A DNA stretch of 64,000 nucleotides, taken from positions 23,852,066-23,916,065 of the forward strand of contig CM014737.1 of the NCBI GenBank assembly GCA_004329165.1, read 5' to 3'. Of the stretch, positions 1-11,847 are shown one piece after another. A program made the translations under genes and the position numbers. Each line of letters starts with the position of its first letter. Position 1 is the first letter of the stretch. The notes under the pieces were generated by a model that saw only the letters and a program-made list of their open reading frames with translations, had not been told where the DNA came from and did no database searches. Origin of the DNA: Spatholobus suberectus (Eukaryota > Streptophyta > Magnoliopsida > Fabales > Fabaceae).

Positions 1-1640
1 TAAATCAATAGCATTGATGCAATTTAAGTGCAATCATATATTTTCAATGAATGGCAACCATTATCATGTATTATTCAAGCAAATGTACCTTTTTCTAAAT
101 AATGGTATATACTACTTTTTTTAAGAAATATAGTAGTTTACTCGTATATATATATATATATATATAATAGTTTGATTTAGGAGGATTAATTATCACTTCT
201 GACATGAATCAGCCAATGGGCTCCATTATACTCAAGAATCTTGTATAATGGGGACTTGGGGTCCATTTGCGTAGGTGATTCCGTTACTGGGTTCCACAAT
301 CCATACCATACATAAACTAACCCACAGACATCTCGCTATGTGAAATACTTCCCATGTGTCCTCATATAACAGGACAAAATAAGAAGAGAGTTATTAGCAA
401 ATGCTTCTGTGCATTTATTCTGTTCAAGAATTATAATTTGATAAACGATCTTAGTCTATTAAATATCTGCATAATACGAGGGCAAAAAATTATTATGAAA
501 ATAATTTATTTTAAGCATCAAAGTTTAAAATAATAGCTTTCAACAAAGATATAGATAGTTATATTTTTGGAACAATAGTTAGTCAATATGTGATTATTTA
601 AAGCATACTATTATTTTAGAGAGGTTAAAATTTCACAAATTCAAGTCCTTGAACTAAATATGAGATAGAACCATATAAAAATTATTCGTAGAAAAAAAAG
701 ATGACAGTACAATTACATCTCTATAAATATGTGCAGGTAATAGCTGCTAGTAAAATCGACCAATATTTTGAATCATATATAAATTTCCTACAATAATATG
801 ATATACTAACATAATTACATCCTGTATATCTATGAATTCATGTTGCATATACACCATTTCTACTTATTCCTGTAAACTTTGAATCTGTAGAAGAAGTTAT
901 TACGTCTTTCTTTCTGACACTTATTAGCCAATTGATTATCACTACACCGTCATCCTTCAAGCATAGTTAGCACTGCTTCTCCTTTGATTAGATTTGCTAC
1001 AAACCAGGCTATACACAGGGCTAAAACTCAGAAGAGTACTTAGAAATTAAGGTACTGCAATTTCTTTTATCTTTTAATGATAAGCAAAATATGAAGGAAA
1101 TACTAATTTTTGATAAGCAAGGCTCTGACCAGTAACCAGATTATCCATAAAAATTAGCTAAAAGACCATGAACACCTAGATCAGCTAATAAAAAATTATT
1201 TTAACTTAATTAGTATTCTCGAATCTGAGTTCTAAATGCAATGTAATAGGAGAGTTTTGATGTTGTTTCCTTCTTTCTTTTGATAATAGTTTTGATGTTG
1301 TTAATAGTCATATCCAATTCTAATTCAAATAAAGTGGGTCAAACAAAAATAAAATAAAATCGTGGGACCATTTTGTAACGAGAAATATTGCCCGTCACGT
1401 GCGTACTAAGAAAATGGTTTCGGCTATTCATGAAACCTCTCGAGAAGTGTGGCCATTTCCAGCCATTAAGAGATAAGTGAACAGACAAAGAACAACAAAG
1501 TAAAAGGCAAAAGGACGATGAAAATTGGAAAAGCATTTGCCGTGAGGAAACATAATATATATATTGAGATATGTTTGATTTAGCAAGTATAATACTCCCA
1601 CAATCATTGTTTTGTATAAATGATAAATTGATGATTGAGA
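1..1640. other. AT-rich non-coding flank
   Basis: No convincing coding frame is visible on either strand. There is a (TA)n tract near 145-166. A CACGTG core (G-box type) sits at about 1396-1401, and on the minus strand a few short open pieces near 960-1060 could be remnants of later exons of the candidate gene whose first exon is proposed at 1652-1711, but no splice-consistent model could be built. Confidence 0.5.
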
Positions 1641-1651
1641 GAGAAACTCAC

Positions 1652-1711
1652 AGATTTTTTGTTTGGACTAGAGGTGTGACCATTTGTTGATTCAATTTCC
1701 AAACTTCCCAT
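1652..1711 (-). CDS. Candidate first coding exon, gene unrecognised
   Basis: On the minus strand an ATG at 1711 opens 20 codons (starts MGSLEIES, ends PNKKS) that end exactly at a GTGAGT donor-like site at 1651-1646. A TATA box lies about 135 bp upstream, and the intervening leader is C/T-rich, as is usual for plant 5' UTRs. The peptide is polar and Ser/Asn-rich and I do not recognise its family. If the exon is real, the following exons would lie at lower coordinates, either not visible to me or outside the window. It could equally be an untranslated leader or a relic. Seen: ATG, open frame, donor, TATA. Inferred: that they belong to one gene. Confidence 0.27.
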
Positions 1712-1845
1712 ACCTGCAGAATTAGATGCGCAGAAGTTTTGCAAAACAGAGGACACGAGGAGAGAGCAAAACAAACGGTGTTCTGGTTAGTTTGTAAGAA
1801 GAGAAAAGGGTGGCTCTCAGCTTTGAAAAACGTCGAATGCATGAG

Positions 1846-1853
1846 TATTTATA
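1846..1853 (-). promoter_or_regulatory. Candidate TATA box (minus strand)
   Basis: The minus strand reads CTATAAATACTCATG here, a close match to the plant TATA consensus. It would place transcription start about 30 bp downstream, ahead of the pyrimidine-rich leader and the ATG at 1711. A poly-A run at 1874-1894 lies just upstream. Confidence 0.4.
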
Positions 1854-1937
1854 GACAAACAGACAATGATGCAAAAAAAAAAAAAAAAAAAAAAGACAGA
1901 TAATGATACTCATGTATAAAATATTTACAACAAATTT

Positions 1938-2295
1938 AGGAGTGTTCTAATATTCTTTTTAATACTTTTTTATTAGTTAAAATTATGTGGGTTTCACTAA
2001 ATTAGGAACAGAAAAGTTTGGTATACCCCAAATTCTATTCAACATCTAGAGGAAAAAAGAGAAAAAAGTATAAGTATCATACGTCATATAATGTGATATG
2101 AAGAAAGAGAAATAAAGAAAATATTAAGTGTTGACGGAATATTTGATATATAAATATGTCTATATATTATCACACATTTAAGAATGAGACCTAATAAATA
2201 CAAATATGAATAGGACCCAAGTAAATTTTTGTCTATAAGAGAGAGTGTATCAGGAAAAAAAAGGTGTTAAAAAGTATTATTAATATTTCTCAAAC
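1938..2295. mobile_element. Possible MITE with diverged inverted ends
   Basis: The left part (GTGTTCTAATATTC then TTTTTAATAC) resembles the reverse complement of the right part (GTATTATTAATATTTC). Both arms also carry a GTGGG/TGGGTCC-like block further in, at about 1986 and 2214. The arms are diverged and no target duplication was found, so the boundaries are approximate. Confidence 0.28.
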
Positions 2296-4221
2296 AAATT
2301 TTACAGCTTATTGTAAAAATAAAAGAAAAAAATGTGTTAAATAAGATGAGCCGTATGATAGAGTGTAGAGTACCAATATATGCAAACCCGCGTAGTACAT
2401 ACATTTACTTTGTACTCTTTATTTCTTTATCTCTTTCTTCTATTTACACCATATCATTTATCCCATCTATAATTTTTCTTTCTTCTATTTCTTTCTCAAT
2501 CTAGTTAAAGACAACCATTAAAGTATATCCACCAAATATTTTCCTAGAGAGAATTAAAGAGAAAAAATATATTGGACAGATTTTATTGTAAGTGTATCAT
2601 TCCACTTTTAAGAGTTTGTGGTATCCGTTGACCCATTTATTCCATCCATTGATACATACATATTATAGGCTTAATTAATTTTTATTCCACATACGATATG
2701 TCTATTTTGAATTCAGTTCTTATACGAAAATTCTGTGAATGACTTCCTATTTCTGCAGTCACGCGTTAAAATATTGCATTTCAATCTATGTACGTAAATG
2801 AAGACTGAATTAAAAATAATATCTTATATCAAAAATAAACGTTACGTATAATTAAAAAGAAGACAAGTTTAATTTATATATATATATATATATATATATC
2901 TCAGAGAACATTTGTTTAGAGTAGTTTGACTTTTTAATTATTCTTTAAATAACATATATTATTCATAATTTTTAAAATCTGGCACAAACTGTTGCCATCC
3001 ACACATTGTTTTTGTAGTATATAGCAAAAACTAAATGTTAAAATCTACTTGCAATACTTATTTATTCTTGTATATTAAATTAAAGTATAGTTTTTAAGAT
3101 TGATTTAATTTTATAGTTTATTATTTCTTAAAAAGGACATATAATATTTTAATTTTATCTTTAAAATTTAAATTCAATTTTTTTAATTATATATCTTTTA
3201 ACACTATTTAAATAGTACCTCTTTTAAACAATACTTTTAAATTTTACTTAAATCAAATGTTACACTTTTTAATAATCTTAAATATTTTTCATTTATATTA
3301 TATATTTCAGAAATTTAAAAGTTTCAGTATAATACATACGATATTTGTTAGAACATTTTCTTAACAACTACCTACACGCGTAAAGAATCAAAGTCAGAGA
3401 AAGGGGGAGTTCTTAGACGTGACGTACATGAAATTGTACAGTATAATAATAATTCATTGGAAAATTATATTGAAATTTAAAAGGGGAAGCGTTGACATCA
3501 AAGTGTATATTGCTCCAGCTGTTATCTTCCTCATGGCCGAAATTTCGCGGAATACGTCACAATTTTTGTTGCCAAATGCCTAGGGAATAAAAATTACAGA
3601 TCTGCTTGATTTCCTTCTTATTTTGGTTTTAAAAATTGTTTTTTTAGAATAATTTTATGGTAGTCAACAATCAATTTCTCACTCAAAATTTATTAAAAAT
3701 TATCTTTCAAAACAAATGTTTTAAAAACCAAAAAACAAAAACAGACGGAACATGTTTTTTCATCTTCATCTTTTTCTATTTTTATCTTGTTCAAGCACTT
3801 CCAAACTTTGCTCTTCCTGTCTCGTCGACAAAAGAAAATGACAAAAATTAATCTCTCTCTCTCTCTTATTGGTTAACATGTTACTCTTTTAGGAGAAGAA
3901 GAAAGGATACACGTACAAGGGACAAACAGGAAAATGTTTTATGAACAATAAAATAGAACAATAGAAAATTATTGTTTCTAATTTCAGAATGAAAAAATAA
4001 ATAAAAGATAAAAGTAATTATATATAATATTATATACGATTTTAAGTTTTTAATATTCAAATAGAATTAAGGTCTTATTTATCCTAGCCTTTTATGACAT
4101 AAGCCAGAAGGAAAACTTGACACGTTTCGTTTTTCCTACCCCTTTTATGTTTTGTTTTCATGTCACTTTTCTAACTTTTATTTTAATTAGATGCCGATTA
4201 TATTTATTATTAAGAAAATAA
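2296..4221. other. Non-coding AT-rich stretch
   Basis: No gene is recognised. It contains a (TA)n microsatellite at about 2877-2899 and a CT run at 3852-3866. The only open frames are short and low-complexity. Confidence 0.5.
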
Positions 4222-4388
4222 ATTATGCACTAATAGTATAAAATAATTTTACACTGTCATCCAATCACAAATCACTATATATGATAAGTTTGTTAATTTT
4301 TATAATAATTACCTTAAAAACCATATTAATAATAATTTCTGATTGATTAAAAATATAAACATTTTATACTGTCAGTATATAGTAATTA
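4222..4388. mobile_element. MITE, family A copy 1
   Basis: About 165 bp with inverted ends: the left end reads GCACTAATAGTATAAAATAA, and the right end reads, in reverse complement, ACTATATACTGACAGTATAA. The interior words CCAATCACAAAT and ATAATAATTACCTTAAAA recur, inverted, in the element at 35812-35952, so the two are copies of one family. There is no coding capacity. The superfamily is not assigned because no clear target duplication was seen. Confidence 0.6.
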
Positions 4389-7300
4389 AAATCTTTTTTA
4401 TTTTTTTCTTATATACACTTTATAATGAAGAAAACTACGTAATCTCATTCAAATTATTTTAGAAAATCAGTAACATGTCCATGATAAAAGAGAAACTAAT
4501 CTCTTAGATGTTATAATCTCTCCTTCTCCACACCACCCCCCTCCCCAAAAAAAAAAATATGCTTAAAATTAAAAAATGTAATAATAATAATAATAGTTGC
4601 TTTATTGTGCTATATATGTCTTCTAGAAATAAACGAGCAAAGTTAAGCTATGTTCGGATAAAAATTAAAAACGTGCTTTTAGAATTTTAAGGTACATTTC
4701 CGAATTCTAAAACACAAAATGAAAAAGAAAAAATTTATTACTTTGAATATAAAAATACTTTTAAATTCCTCCATATCTAAACGTACTTTTAAAACTTATC
4801 ACTTAAATTCTTTTTTACTAAAAGCATATTGAATTAAACACACCTTGAAAGACCAGTTGTGTACATTAATAGTTTTATGAGTAAATTACACTTTTCTATT
4901 TTGAAAGATATTTAAATTACACTCTTTTTAAGGTTTTTTTTTTATTTTAATATACATACTCTCGCTTTTTTAAGAGATAAATATGAGTTACATTTTAATC
5001 TTTTTAAATATGAAGGAACCCTAACAAATGATGAAAAATTATGAAATGCATCTTTAAGGATATTTTGTTCTTTTTTTTTTTTAACAACTTCTAGTGTTAT
5101 CAACAATTAATTTTGAACATCCTATTATTGATTTTAATATTTTAGAGGGTAAAATAATTTTGTAAATACCTTTTTACTATCAACTTTGAAATTTCATTTA
5201 AATTCACTATTTTATCTTTTAAGGTCAAAAAATTGATTGTAGGATTCAAAGCTGGTATTCATAATGTTGAATCATTGGGAGAAAAGGGGGGGGGGGGGGG
5301 GGGGGGGGGTTTGGAGGGGAAGAGAGAGAAGTCTCTAAAATGCTTATTTACATATTAAAATGAAGTTACATGTTATTACATATTTATAATCCAATCCCTA
5401 AACATTCATCAAATATAGCAGTTTGGCCTCCATCCATGTTGGAGTTGTCCTTCTCCGTTGCCTAGATCAGCCACCATGAAAGTCAAGCCCAGAACTCACC
5501 ACAAATTGCACTTCGATCCACCTCCATCCAAAGCATCCTAATTAAGCAATCACAGCCTTAAAAACACCATCACTTGCATTTCTTTTCTTTTTTTTCTTTT
5601 TTTTGATTAAACCATCACTTGCATTTCTCAGTGGAGGCGTTCTTGCCACCAAAGCATATGAATTGAGTTTGGAAAGGATTCTTCTGTAAATACTAACAGG
5701 GTATTATTTATATGGAGCCCTTATTTGTAATATTTAACGAATATGTAAGTCGATACTTAAACAGTTTTTCTTTTTTTTTTGCTGCGATATTTAAACAGGT
5801 TTTTTTTTTTTTCGCTGAAGATATTTAAACAGGTTTTAAATCATTGATCTTAGCCATTGAAATATTTAATATTATATTTAAGGATTAAAATTAATTGGTC
5901 AATGACGAGGAACTTTGAACACGATCCGTGTTAGATGCTGTCTATATAAATAGGTAATTAATATATTTACCTTAAATATTCATATTAGTATAGGAGAAAT
6001 AAATATTAGCTTAAAACAAATACGGTAGTGAAAAACCACACCACAATGACTAATTGACCAGTTGACGATGCCCAAATAATCGTTAATTACCAACAGAGTC
6101 TGACATATGGATTCAAAGACTAGTAGAAAAATTGAACCTATCATTGTGCATTATTGGTAATACTGAAACACAATAAAGTAATAGTCTAATTAAAATTTGG
6201 CCCGATGATCAGTCAAACTTCTAACTTTTCGCCAGGTAGCCATTCCAAATGTAGTTCGAAATTGCAAAGAAAGTTATACATATATAATGAGTCCATATTT
6301 GGTGCACTTTTTCAAGGTATTGTCATCATATTTCGTAACTAAGTAACTATTTATTAGCATATATTAATAAAAAATTATGTTTAACTCATTCACCACTAAG
6401 GTTAGCCTAGTGATGGGAGGTTTTGACAGTATACACAAAATCCTAAGTTTTAACTTTGTTGCCACTATTGTATACCAAAAATATAAAATCACTAATTCTA
6501 TGAATGTGTAAAGTTTAGGTGAAAATATGACATTTCAATCATGTTGCATCTCTAATTGATGTGTTTGAAGGAAGAGATTAAAAGAATGGAAGAAGAGAAT
6601 TGAAGAGATCGAAGCTAATAGAAGAACGTAGTTTTGGGGAAAATAAGTTGTAATTATGTTGGATGAATAACAGAGAGAGTTGGTTTCCAAAGACTCTTAG
6701 CAAAATTTTGTCCGAAATTCAGTGTAGCTATTTTTGTTAGAGTTGTTGATTGTTTTGTTTATGACTTATGCAAGTTTTTGTAACATCTTCTGATGTCACA
6801 TCAACCAACTCTATTTGTAGAGTTAAATAAATTTGTGAAAAATATATTTTTCGTAGATATATAAGATATGAATAATTTTTTCACTTTTCAATAAAAATCA
6901 AAATCATGCGCTAATCAATTAAATAACAAAAGAATTAAGATGAGATAAATACTTAATAAGACCATATAATGAAACAAAAATAGTCATCTGTCTTGTATCT
7001 GTAGCTGCTACAAACTATTATCACAGATAAATAAATACAATATCAAATAACAAGATGTCCGATGGAATAATAATCAAATACAATATAATAAAATGATGTC
7101 CACCCACTAAAATACATCAAGAGAATTTCCCAAAGAAAACTACTGACATCCTAAGTTGGTCCAACTATTACCCTCTAACCCCAAGCTTAAGGTCTTGCTT
7201 GTACTCAAGCAATGATTATGTAAAAAAAAAAAAAAACAAAGGCCTGGAATTTTGACATCTTAACTATAAAATCCTACCAATCGATCAATGGTATCAAATA

Positions 7301-7464
7301 GCACAATTGTCAAAGTAATAAAAACAACATGACTAACTTAAAGGGTCCCTAGTGTAAAGAGTAATTAATTGAGTCATGACGTATAGTTATCAAGAAAGAT
7401 AATTAATTCAGTTGTTCTTTTCACTTTTTACCCTAAGTTCCCAACATAGAAGACACTTACCTAC
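4389..7464. other. Non-coding stretch
   Basis: No gene was recognised. A possible small hAT-like MITE lies around 4650-4855 (TGTTCGGATA at the left, AACACACC at the right), with weak support. GTTAGCCTAG at about 6401 resembles a tRNA A box but lacks a good B box. Several A- and T-runs occur. Confidence 0.4.
5286..5309 (+). repeat. Uninterrupted run of 24 guanines
   Basis: Twenty-four consecutive G residues are followed by a purine-rich GGAGGGGAAGAGAGAGAAG segment. Such a run can form G-quadruplex structures, and its length in an assembly is often unreliable. Confidence 0.95.
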
Positions 7465-7702
7465 TGTTATGGATCCCTTTTGGGCCTAGCTACGTGGCCC
7501 GAGGCCCATGGTAACTAACTTACCACCTTGCTGCTATATAAGGCATTACATGCCTTCAGGTAAAGATCTAAGCATTATTATTCACCTCTTATAAACACTG
7601 ACTTAGGCATCGGAGTGTCTTTGCAGGTGACAACTAGGTGCTGCCACTCACGAAAGCTGCCTAGAGCGTCCACCCCGTTCGAGGTACCAAAACTCTCGAA
7701 CA
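7465..7702 (+). mobile_element. Short gypsy (Tat-like) LTR
   Basis: A 238-bp TG...CA segment starts TGTTATGGATCC and ends CTCTCGAACA. It contains a TATA-like CTATATAAGG at about 7535 and the word GGAGTGTCTTTGCAGGT near 7616, a signature I associate with the R/U5 region of plant Tat-type Ty3-gypsy LTRs. A PBS-like sequence follows one base after its end. A second LTR copy is not visible, so this may be the 5' LTR of a decayed element. Confidence 0.5.
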
Positions 7703-7703
7703 T

Positions 7704-7720
7704 TGGCACCATTTGTAGGA
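7704..7720 (+). promoter_or_regulatory. Primer-binding site of gypsy-like element
   Basis: TGGCACCATTTGTAGGA lies directly downstream of the LTR end. It resembles the TGGCGCCGTCTGTGGG type of PBS known from plant Ty3-gypsy elements, with a few substitutions. The position right after a CA terminus supports the call. Confidence 0.5.
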
Positions 7721-9540
7721 AAACTCTTCTATCTCTCTCTTCACGGTGGACGTTGAGGAGCATTCTGGTAGCAAGGTAGCCACCACCGAAGAAAAAGCGC
7801 AATCAAGAAACAGAATCAAGAGCCAAACAGAAAGAAGGATCGAAAAAGGGAGTTATTGATTCCTCCATTTTTGAAGTCTTCATTGTTAATTGTTCAACTC
7901 TTCAATTTAGTTTCCACTTTCGACCTTCAAAGATCAAAGGAAAAAGGAAGATAACTCTAGATTGTGAATATAGATTCGCTTTTGCGATTTGACTTTGCTA
8001 GCAAGATTCATTTAACCTTTTCTTGTTTGTATATGGAGTTGACGTTCTTGCATGTGGGACAATGTCTTAATTCAAGCTTAATCAGCTAAAACATTCATAT
8101 CACAACAAATTGCGAAGTTAATCCTGTAGTTTGAGGTGTTCATTCGAATTCAAGTTTGAATCATGGACAGTTGATCTTAGGCAGTGGCTTTTAGTTATTA
8201 ATGTTCCTTCATGAAATCGGAATCAAATTTCTTAAACGCATCAAAGATGGATGATTTCATCTCGGAACCAATTGCCTCCATCAGTCGCTGTCAACTAAGA
8301 TACAGACACACCGTCTGCAAAGCCTTCATTAGCCATTGTTGACTAAGATACATACACACTGAGATATATTTGAAAAAGCCTAGCACTGTCATGAGCTTAC
8401 TTGCTTTACCCTTTGCAAAGATAGATATTACCTGCACTGAGCCGTCGACCTGCTTACATTTCTTCGCATCACCTCTGACGCATGTTGTCGTTAGGATTTC
8501 AGAGCTGTTTATGTTTGATCGAGCCAAGACTGAGCATACAAGGCATTTGTGATTTCAGAAGGGAACTCCAAGCCTCCAAGGATCTGTCACCAATATGGCT
8601 TAAAATGTAACCGACTTATAGCAAACTGACACATGTCACGTCCTGACATGTGACTAAGGCTACTCGCATCACCCTGACTTACGTCACCCCTGACTCATAT
8701 CTCGACATGCGCAATTCCAATTCATTTCCGATATAGACCTTACGAAGACCATCTTGATGATGAGTTCAACATGCAGCTAACCCATTCAATGCCGATGTAC
8801 ACCCACCCTTGCATCATCAAGTTTTGCGCATAAGTTGATTGGTCATGTTAAGCCCGACCTTAAAAGCCTGTAAAGAATTTGAAGCTGCACCCGAGATGAA
8901 AGCATTGGTTGCCGAGATCCATGATGAAAACCCACGGTTGGAAACTCACACACATAATGGCAATGGTCACACCACTCCGGCCATCATCTTCACCTTTACT
9001 TGAACGAGTTAAGCAAGTTGTTGAAATTAAGCAACCACTGTGCAAGCCAAGATCAATAATGCCACTTTTTATGCATTCCAGTGTACTTGTTCAACGTGAC
9101 CACGCTTGCCTCTCTCCCGGATGCGCATTAACAGGTATATACTCTTAACTCTTATCTCGATTTTTCGAAATAACCAGGATTGAAGTACCCCAAACACGAG
9201 GCTTCACACACCGACATCATCCTTGACGAGACCGACATGAGCCTTCACTGACATGTTCACCAGCCTCACATATACATGCAACCAATTGACTATATGTTGA
9301 AGGGGCCACCATTCGAACTCAAATATCAACGAACAAGTAGTCAAGCCTGGATTCAACATTATAAAGTCGGCCTTGAGCTACCTTATGTCGGTTCATTACA
9401 AGACCGGCCCCACCCCAACTTGAGCACCTTGATCCAACGTTCTTAGTCAGGCTCGAGACATGTCAAGTCAACAAGTTGAAGAAGTGGCAATATACACAGG
9501 CCAAAAGCATTATCTCGAAAAAGCCAAATGCACAAGACAC
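7721..9540 (+). pseudogene. Decayed internal region of gypsy-like element
   Basis: This stretch is less AT-rich than its surroundings and follows the gypsy-like LTR and PBS, where gag should lie. Only short broken frames remain, for example 8909-9148 on the plus strand. No zinc knuckle, protease or reverse transcriptase motif was recognised. The position suggests a gag-side remnant; the domain content does not prove it. The words CTGACATG and GACTAAGATACA recur locally. Confidence 0.3.
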
Positions 9541-10183
9541 AGTGATGGGAATATGCACAAAATGGCAATATACGAGCTCACATAAGCTTTTTATCATGTT
9601 TTGGTGGGACCCACACACATATGATCCCCCTACAAGCGTGCCGACTTAGAAATAGCAACCCCTTTCAAGATAAAAAATCAAGCCTAATTGAATTAACCCA
9701 TACTTGCTTCATGAAGTAGCCTCTTTATGTGAGTAGGAAAGGAAATTAAGGTTAAAGACCTTGGAATAAACACTATAAATAGATATGCAATCTCTCTCAT
9801 TTGGCAACTTGAATGATATTAAAGTTTTCTCATTGTAAGTGTGAAAAGCTTAGGCCTCTTTGTGGGTTCTTGAAGTAAACCGTTTGAATCTTATCAAAGG
9901 TCTTCATATACCTTTGTGACGATTTCTCATATTTTCACTCTTTTGAGTGTGGGACACTCTTTATCCTTTCCCATCTGTTCCATCTTTTCTATTTTATTTG
10001 TTATTTTCATTCTACCATTCACTATGTTTTACACAATCGACATAATTGTTTAAAGCTTTGTGTTGTTTTCTCCTTTTTTTCTACCTCACTTATTATTTTA
10101 ATTCATTTATAATTCTTGATTCCATGATAACCAACTCAAGGAAGATCCAAAAAATAATATAACCCTAACATTGATCATTTCAT
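9541..10183 (+). mobile_element. Copia-type LTR-like segment (3' part)
   Basis: The segment contains a TATA box (CACTATAAATAG at 9771-9782), a transcribed-leader-like stretch with repeated GTG/CTTTGTG words, and is followed at 10185 by a tRNA-Met-type PBS. The 5' end is uncertain; a TG at 9543 is a candidate. No matching second LTR was found. It does not resemble the 3' LTR at 17931-19064, so it belongs to a different element. Confidence 0.4.
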
Positions 10184-10184
10184 G

Positions 10185-10199
10185 TGGTATCTAGAGCCC
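10185..10199 (+). promoter_or_regulatory. tRNA-Met-type primer-binding site
   Basis: TGGTATCTAGAGCCC is a near match to the TGGTATCAGAGCC PBS (initiator-Met tRNA 3' end) that is typical of plant Ty1-copia elements. It carries one inserted or substituted base. Confidence 0.6.
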
Positions 10200-10565
10200 A
10201 AGTCCTATAGTTTGGTAATGTTCCTGTGTACTTCAATTTTTCGAAAAAAAAAATGTTTTCAATGTTCATCTTGAATTCGATTTAACTTTTTGATCTTATA
10301 TTTGAGTTGTTATTATGTCATTTATCAATTGCTAGCATCAAACATTGTTATTGATGCCGTAATCTTGTATAAATCATTGAAAGTGATCTCTTTGTTCATA
10401 TCACATTCTTTGTGTTCTTCATCTTATTCTTTGAAAATTTTCTTAATTTGACTCATTTTAATCTTGTAAATTTCCACTTTTATTGTTAAAAGTTTTATAT
10501 GACCACTTGTTTTGATGGAATAAGGGGTAGGCAAGTTAGGTGACTCAACCTACCAACCCACCCTA
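10200..10565. other. Leader-like AT-rich remnant after copia-type PBS
   Basis: No gag frame survives here. The sequence is AT-rich up to about 10530, where a composition change (repeated CCTACC and CCAACC words) suggests a junction with different repeat DNA. Confidence 0.35.
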
Positions 10566-11845
10566 ACCTACCCTGCCTATAACATCCCCAAATATAAACG
10601 TTAGAAATAAAGTTATATGATATTTCTTTTATGGTAATAGCCTTTAAGATAAATGGTCATAAATGCTTTAAGTGTTAATAATAATAGTTACCCTTATATT
10701 AGAATGTTATAGAAGCAAGATAATAGGACCAAGATAGGGAGCTAAGGCCCAAGGCAAGCCAAAGCCTACCAAGCCCAACACACACACACAATTTTTATAT
10801 GAGAAGAAAGGGGAAGCTAGAGAGAGAGAAAAGAAAAGAGAAAGAAGAAAGAATGAGGATAAAAAGAAAAGGAAGAAAAGAAAAGGTGCAAAGATCCCAA
10901 TCCCAACGCTCATCTTTGTGTACCCTTGAGGGGAATGCTTCCTCCTTGTCCTCCCTTACCCCTTGGATTAGTGTTTGTCTCCCTCTTTCTCTGTTTTGAG
11001 TTTGAACCCTAACAAAAGGGAATTTTGAGATTTTTCATAGTTTTGTATGATTGATGAGTTGTTTAATGTTAGGTTGATGTTTAGAGGCATTAAGAATTAT
11101 TTTTGAACCATTTATGATGAATTTGGACCTTTAGGGTGGTCATGGTTGGCCTGGAATATGCCAAAATCACAAAAATAGTGATTCTACGAAATCGCACTAT
11201 GGCTGAGTGAGCCACACTATGGTTGAGTGAAAATGGTATTTTCACTAAGTGTGAAAAAGTCTGGCTCAACAAAAATACCTTCAAAGATAAGACTGGAAAC
11301 CTCGTGTAGGCTCGCTAAGCGAGAGTACACCTCGCTAAGTGAAAATGCGACTCTAGAATGGGTGTTTTTCATTCATTTAGTGAGAAAACCCTGGCTAAGC
11401 AAAAAGGGCTCCAGGAACTAAATCTGGAAGCCCTATGCCCAATCGCTAAGTGAAATCTTCATTCGCTAAATGAAGGTACACCCCTAGAATGTGAGGTTTG
11501 GTGTGGTTACACCCTCGTTTTCTATGCTTGTTTTTGTATGTTTACTATTGATTGTTATATGATGTTGCAATATTTGATGATGATTGCTTGAGTAGTTGTA
11601 GTATATTGCATTCATATGACTGTTGCATCTGCTTGAGATAGTTTGTATGTAACGATAAACCCTATGTAATAAGACATTTAAGATACTTAAGACATTATCA
11701 GATGCCTCCTTAGCAAAGGTGGGGATTTCCCCCTAAGTTTATGAAAGGTTTTCATGAAAGGAAAGGTTTTAATAAAGGAATACGTTTTTGAGAAAAACAT
11801 ATGTTTTCATAAAAAGATGTTTTAAAAGGAAAGCTATGCTTTCAA
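10566..11845 (+). repeat. LTR-like repeat DNA with CGCTAAGCG words
   Basis: There is no coding frame. A purine-rich tract lies at 10801-10888. Between about 11164 and 11480 the word CGCTAAGCGA, with variants CGCTAAGTGA and GGCTAAGC, recurs at irregular spacing. I associate such arrays with soybean gypsy LTRs. The right end abuts the truncated copia integrase, so this is probably a different element joined by nested insertion or deletion. Confidence 0.4.
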
Positions 11846-11847
11846 AG

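Noticed and set aside
6401..6470. A-box-like GTTAGCCTAG suggesting a SINE
   Set aside because: The expected B box is only AGTTTTAACTT-like and there is no A-rich tail at a fitting distance.
7578..7802. 74-aa minus-strand frame across the gypsy-like LTR end
   Set aside because: It spans LTR, PBS and leader in antisense, so it is not expected to be a gene.
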